From contig JACQVT010000714.1 in NCBI GenBank assembly GCA_016209665.1, forward strand, positions 1 through 16,732: a DNA stretch of 16,732 bases, given 5' to 3'. The position numbers and the translations under genes are program-made. Shown in pieces: positions 15,018 through 16,732 of this stretch. This DNA is from Planctomycetota bacterium (GTDB taxonomy: Bacteria; Planctomycetota; Phycisphaerae; UBA1845; PWPN01). The notes under the pieces were generated by a model. That model had not been told where the DNA came from. It did not search any database and worked only from the letters and a program-made list of their open reading frames with translations. Position 1 is the stretch's first letter. The number at the start of each line of letters is the position of its first letter.

Positions 15018-15427
15018 GGCGGGTTGTTCCCGGGAGTGGTCAGCGCAGGACGGACAGGGAGTCAGTCAGTCACCGCGGCGATTCCCGGATCCACAGGGAG
15101 ATGGGTGGATTGTTCCTCCTCCTTTTGACTCTCAAGGTCGTCCCGTGACGCGGGCGAGCGTCTCGCCTCGCGAACCGAAACCGGAGCAACCTCCCCTATC
15201 CGTCCCCTGCCACCTCCGACAAGGGCCGGACCTTCGCGCCCGAGGACGCCATCCGTCCGGCAACACCCCCGTGAGCCCGACGGATCCCCCGTGCCCGAAC
15301 TGCTCCACAGATTTATTCGTGGGATCAAGCCTGATTCGGCCCATGAATCCCGAGCGATTCCGCCGGGCCACGACGCTCCCGTCATCCGGGGCTCCGTCCG
15401 TGCAGCCCGACTTGCCCCACGCATGGC

Positions 15428-15433
15428 ATTATA
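15428..15433 (-). promoter_or_regulatory. TATAAT -10 box, proximal
   Basis: The minus strand reads GGCCTATAATGCC, a perfect -10 hexamer, about 410 bases before the sigma-54 regulator start. No good -35 was found at 16-18 bases. Confidence 0.4.
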
Positions 15434-15488
15434 GGCCTCACCGGCTGTCGGGAGCACCGAACCATCCGACCGCCGGCCGGCAAGGAGC

Positions 15489-15494
15489 ATTATA
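15489..15494 (-). promoter_or_regulatory. TATAAT -10 box, distal
   Basis: The minus strand reads GGGTATAATGCT, a perfect -10 hexamer 61 bases upstream of the proximal one. A weak TGGAAT (3 of 6) lies 17 bases before it. Confidence 0.4.
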
Positions 15495-15564
15495 CCCAGC
15501 TTTGAGAAGAATTCCAGCGCTAACGGCGGGATTATCTAGTAGTTATGGGACGCGGTATTCAGCG

Positions 15565-16638
15565 TCACTGACAAGGTTGCTGCTGAGACAGACAATGCAG
15601 CGTTCCTTGGCCCAGGACAAGGTCCCGGGCATGGATGCCCACCACCTGGCGAGTGGCGAAGAATTCGGCGATGGTCGTCAGGGCTTGGCGATCCTGCGGC
15701 TCGTTGAAGGTGGGAACGATGACCGTCCGGGTGCCAATGTAGAAGTTCGCATAGCTGGCGGGCAGCCGGAAGCCTTCAAAACTCACGACTGGAGGGATGG
15801 GCAGAGGAACCACCCGAAGACGTCGGCCTCGGGCATCGGTGGCCGATCGCAGGCGGCGCAGGTTTTCCTGCGACCAGGTATAGTCCGCGTCGGCCGGGTC
15901 GTCGGTCACCGTGAGCAGCACGAGGGCTGGAGCGACGAACCGGGCGATGTCGTCGACGTGGCCGTGGGTGTCGTCGCCGGCGCAGCCGCGGTCGAGCCAG
16001 ATGGTTTTTTCGATGCCCAGGTAGCGGGCGAACGCCTGTTCATAGCCCTGGCGCGTCAGGCCCGGATTTCGGCACTGCTCGTCGGACAGCAGGCATTCCT
16101 CGGTGACCAGCAGCGTGCCCTCGCCGTCGGTGTCGATCGCCCCGCCCTCCAGGACGAGCCGCCGGTCCGGCCGGTCGGGGCGACACGCGGGTTCGCGGGG
16201 GATGCCGGTCACCTGCTCGATGAACGGGGGAATCTGCCGGTCGAGGCTGTAGTTGTCGTACTTGGCCCAGGCGGTGAAATCCCAGTGAATCCACTCGAGC
16301 CGCCCCGCGACGCGGACCGCCGTCGGCGCGGAGTCCCTCAGCCAGCCGCGGTCAGTCGGCAGGATGTGACAGCGGTAGCACGCGGCGGGCACGTCACTGC
16401 GGCGGAGGCAGTCGCGGGCGCTGGCGGCCACGGACTCGTCGTGACACAGGATCTCCACCCGCTCGCCCGTGCCGAGCAGCCGGACGATCTCGGCGTAGAC
16501 CCAGGGGATGCACTCGATCTTGCCCGGCCAGTCGGGCTCGTGGTGAGGCCAGGCGATCCAGGTGGCCTCGTGCGGCTCCCACTCGGCCGGCATAAGCCGG
16601 GCGGGAGGCCGCTGGACGTCGGATGGTCCTCGTGTCAT
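15565..16638 (-). CDS. aguA: agmatine deiminase
   Basis: 357 residues, the normal length of agmatine deiminases in the Porphyromonas-type peptidyl-arginine deiminase superfamily. It converts agmatine to N-carbamoylputrescine and ammonia in the cytoplasm. Family signatures: MPAEWEPHEATWIAWPH (16-32), TDRGWLRDSAPT (95-106, with Asp96 and Asp102), LEGGAID (163-169), GDDTHGHVDDIARF (221-234, catalytic His in HGH and acidic VDD), and the nucleophile Cys349 in GQGTLHCLSQQQP. All expected catalytic residues are present. TDRGWLRD is a common variant of the usual DDSWMRD. The ATG at 16638 directly follows the TAA of the upstream gene (TAAATG), implying translational coupling in an aguB-aguA operon; an internal ATG at residue 16 is the other possible start. 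A peptidyl-arginine deiminase role is unlikely without a secretion signal. Confidence 0.93.
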   Translation of the reverse strand: MTRGPSDVQRPPARLMPAEWEPHEATWIAWPHHEPDWPGKIECIPWVYAEIVRLLGTGERVEILCHDESVAASARDCLRRSDVPAACYRCHILPTDRGWLRDSAPTAVRVAGRLEWIHWDFTAWAKYDNYSLDRQIPPFIEQVTGIPREPACRPDRPDRRLVLEGGAIDTDGEGTLLVTEECLLSDEQCRNPGLTRQGYEQAFARYLGIEKTIWLDRGCAGDDTHGHVDDIARFVAPALVLLTVTDDPADADYTWSQENLRRLRSATDARGRRLRVVPLPIPPVVSFEGFRLPASYANFYIGTRTVIVPTFNEPQDRQALTTIAEFFATRQVVGIHARDLVLGQGTLHCLSQQQPCQ

Positions 16639-16732
16639 TTACACGTCACCAAGATAACGCGACAGGATGGGTGGATAAGCGTCGATCCGCCGATCGCGCA
16701 GGAACGGCCAGTTCCGCCGGACGGTCTCCAGG
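16639..16732 (-). CDS. aguB: N-carbamoylputrescine amidase, C-terminal fragment (runs off the window)
   Basis: The minus strand from the right edge encodes 30 residues to a TAA at 16639-16641, including VRRNWPFLRDRRIDAY, the conserved C-terminal signature of carbon-nitrogen hydrolases of the N-carbamoylputrescine amidase type. It would turn N-carbamoylputrescine into putrescine, ammonia and CO2, the step after agmatine deiminase. The catalytic Glu-Lys-Cys residues lie outside the window, so the assignment rests on the tail motif plus the neighbouring aguA. Confidence 0.78.
   Translation of the reverse strand, partial: LETVRRNWPFLRDRRIDAYPPILSRYLGDV

Larger units (their letters stand above)
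15018..15564. other. 547-base gene-free stretch with minus-strand promoter elements
   Basis: Long leader region of the sigma-54 regulator gene. It holds two TATAAT boxes (listed separately) and an isolated strong Shine-Dalgarno-like AAAGGAGGAGG on the minus strand (complement of about 15115-15125) with no suitable ATG behind it. A 142-residue open frame on the minus strand has no family resemblance and begins on top of a -10 box, so I do not call it. No tRNA or clear terminator seen. Confidence 0.55.

Noticed and set aside
15062..15490. 142-residue open frame on the minus strand
   Set aside because: Its ATG overlaps a TATAAT box, it has no ribosome site and no family resemblance, and it is rich in Gly/Arg/Ser as expected of non-coding GC-rich DNA.

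Overview
This is GC-rich bacterial chromosomal DNA that most likely comes from a member of the Planctomycetota (Phycisphaerae- or Pirellulales-like). The clues are the protein families present, weak Shine-Dalgarno use, and two kinds of short palindromic repeat I know from planctomycete genomes: the CAGAGCCC...GGGCTCTG element and the TGTGGGACCGGC...GCCGGTCCCACA ('TGILPV') element. The assignment is from recognition, not a database search. No rRNA, tRNA, CRISPR array, phage or transposase gene was seen.

Left third (1-6454, mostly +). After a CAGAGCCC-type palindrome there is a membrane-anchored coiled-coil protein of unknown role (237-2495). It is followed by a large NicO-type nickel/cobalt transporter with a predicted extracytoplasmic EF-hand-like loop and a His-rich stretch (2545-4830). 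A second CAGAGCCC palindrome fills the gap to a convergent [2Fe-2S] thioredoxin-fold ferredoxin (4942-5301, -). Divergent from the ferredoxin is a GmhB-like HAD phosphatase fused to two C-terminal membrane helices (5588-6454).

Middle (6609-9300, mostly -). There is a broken toxin-antitoxin remnant: a reading frame with a HEPN-like C-terminus, possibly fused to a nucleotidyltransferase (MNT) start, interrupted by a TAA. Next come a tail-anchored coiled-coil protein and a LacI-family regulator with a clear TATAAT box.

Right half (9300-16732). A two-gene + strand module encodes a tandem-activase/DUF2229 protein (9458-12760) and an overlapping 2-hydroxyacyl-CoA dehydratase-like protein (12667-13962). 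Together they resemble the COG1924/COG3580/COG3581 set of ATP-dependent radical enzymes related to 2-hydroxyglutaryl-CoA dehydratase, benzoyl-CoA reductase and double-cubane-cluster proteins; the substrate is unknown. The first gene carries two in-frame palindromic repeat insertions. Converging on the module is a sigma-54 enhancer-binding protein with no sensor domain (13974-15017, -). After a 547-bp gene-free stretch come agmatine deiminase (15565-16638, -) and the last 30 codons of a nitrilase-family protein, probably N-carbamoylputrescine amidase. These two form an agmatine-to-putrescine operon that runs off the right edge.

How the genes may work together: the activase/dehydratase pair is one functional unit; the sigma-54 activator and the ferredoxin are possible regulator and electron donor, but that is inferred only from proximity. 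The strongest oddities are the repeat insertions inside a conserved ATPase gene, the -1-frame 94-bp overlap of the two dehydratase genes, the HEPN/MNT remnant, and the membrane-anchored HAD enzyme with altered catalytic and zinc motifs.
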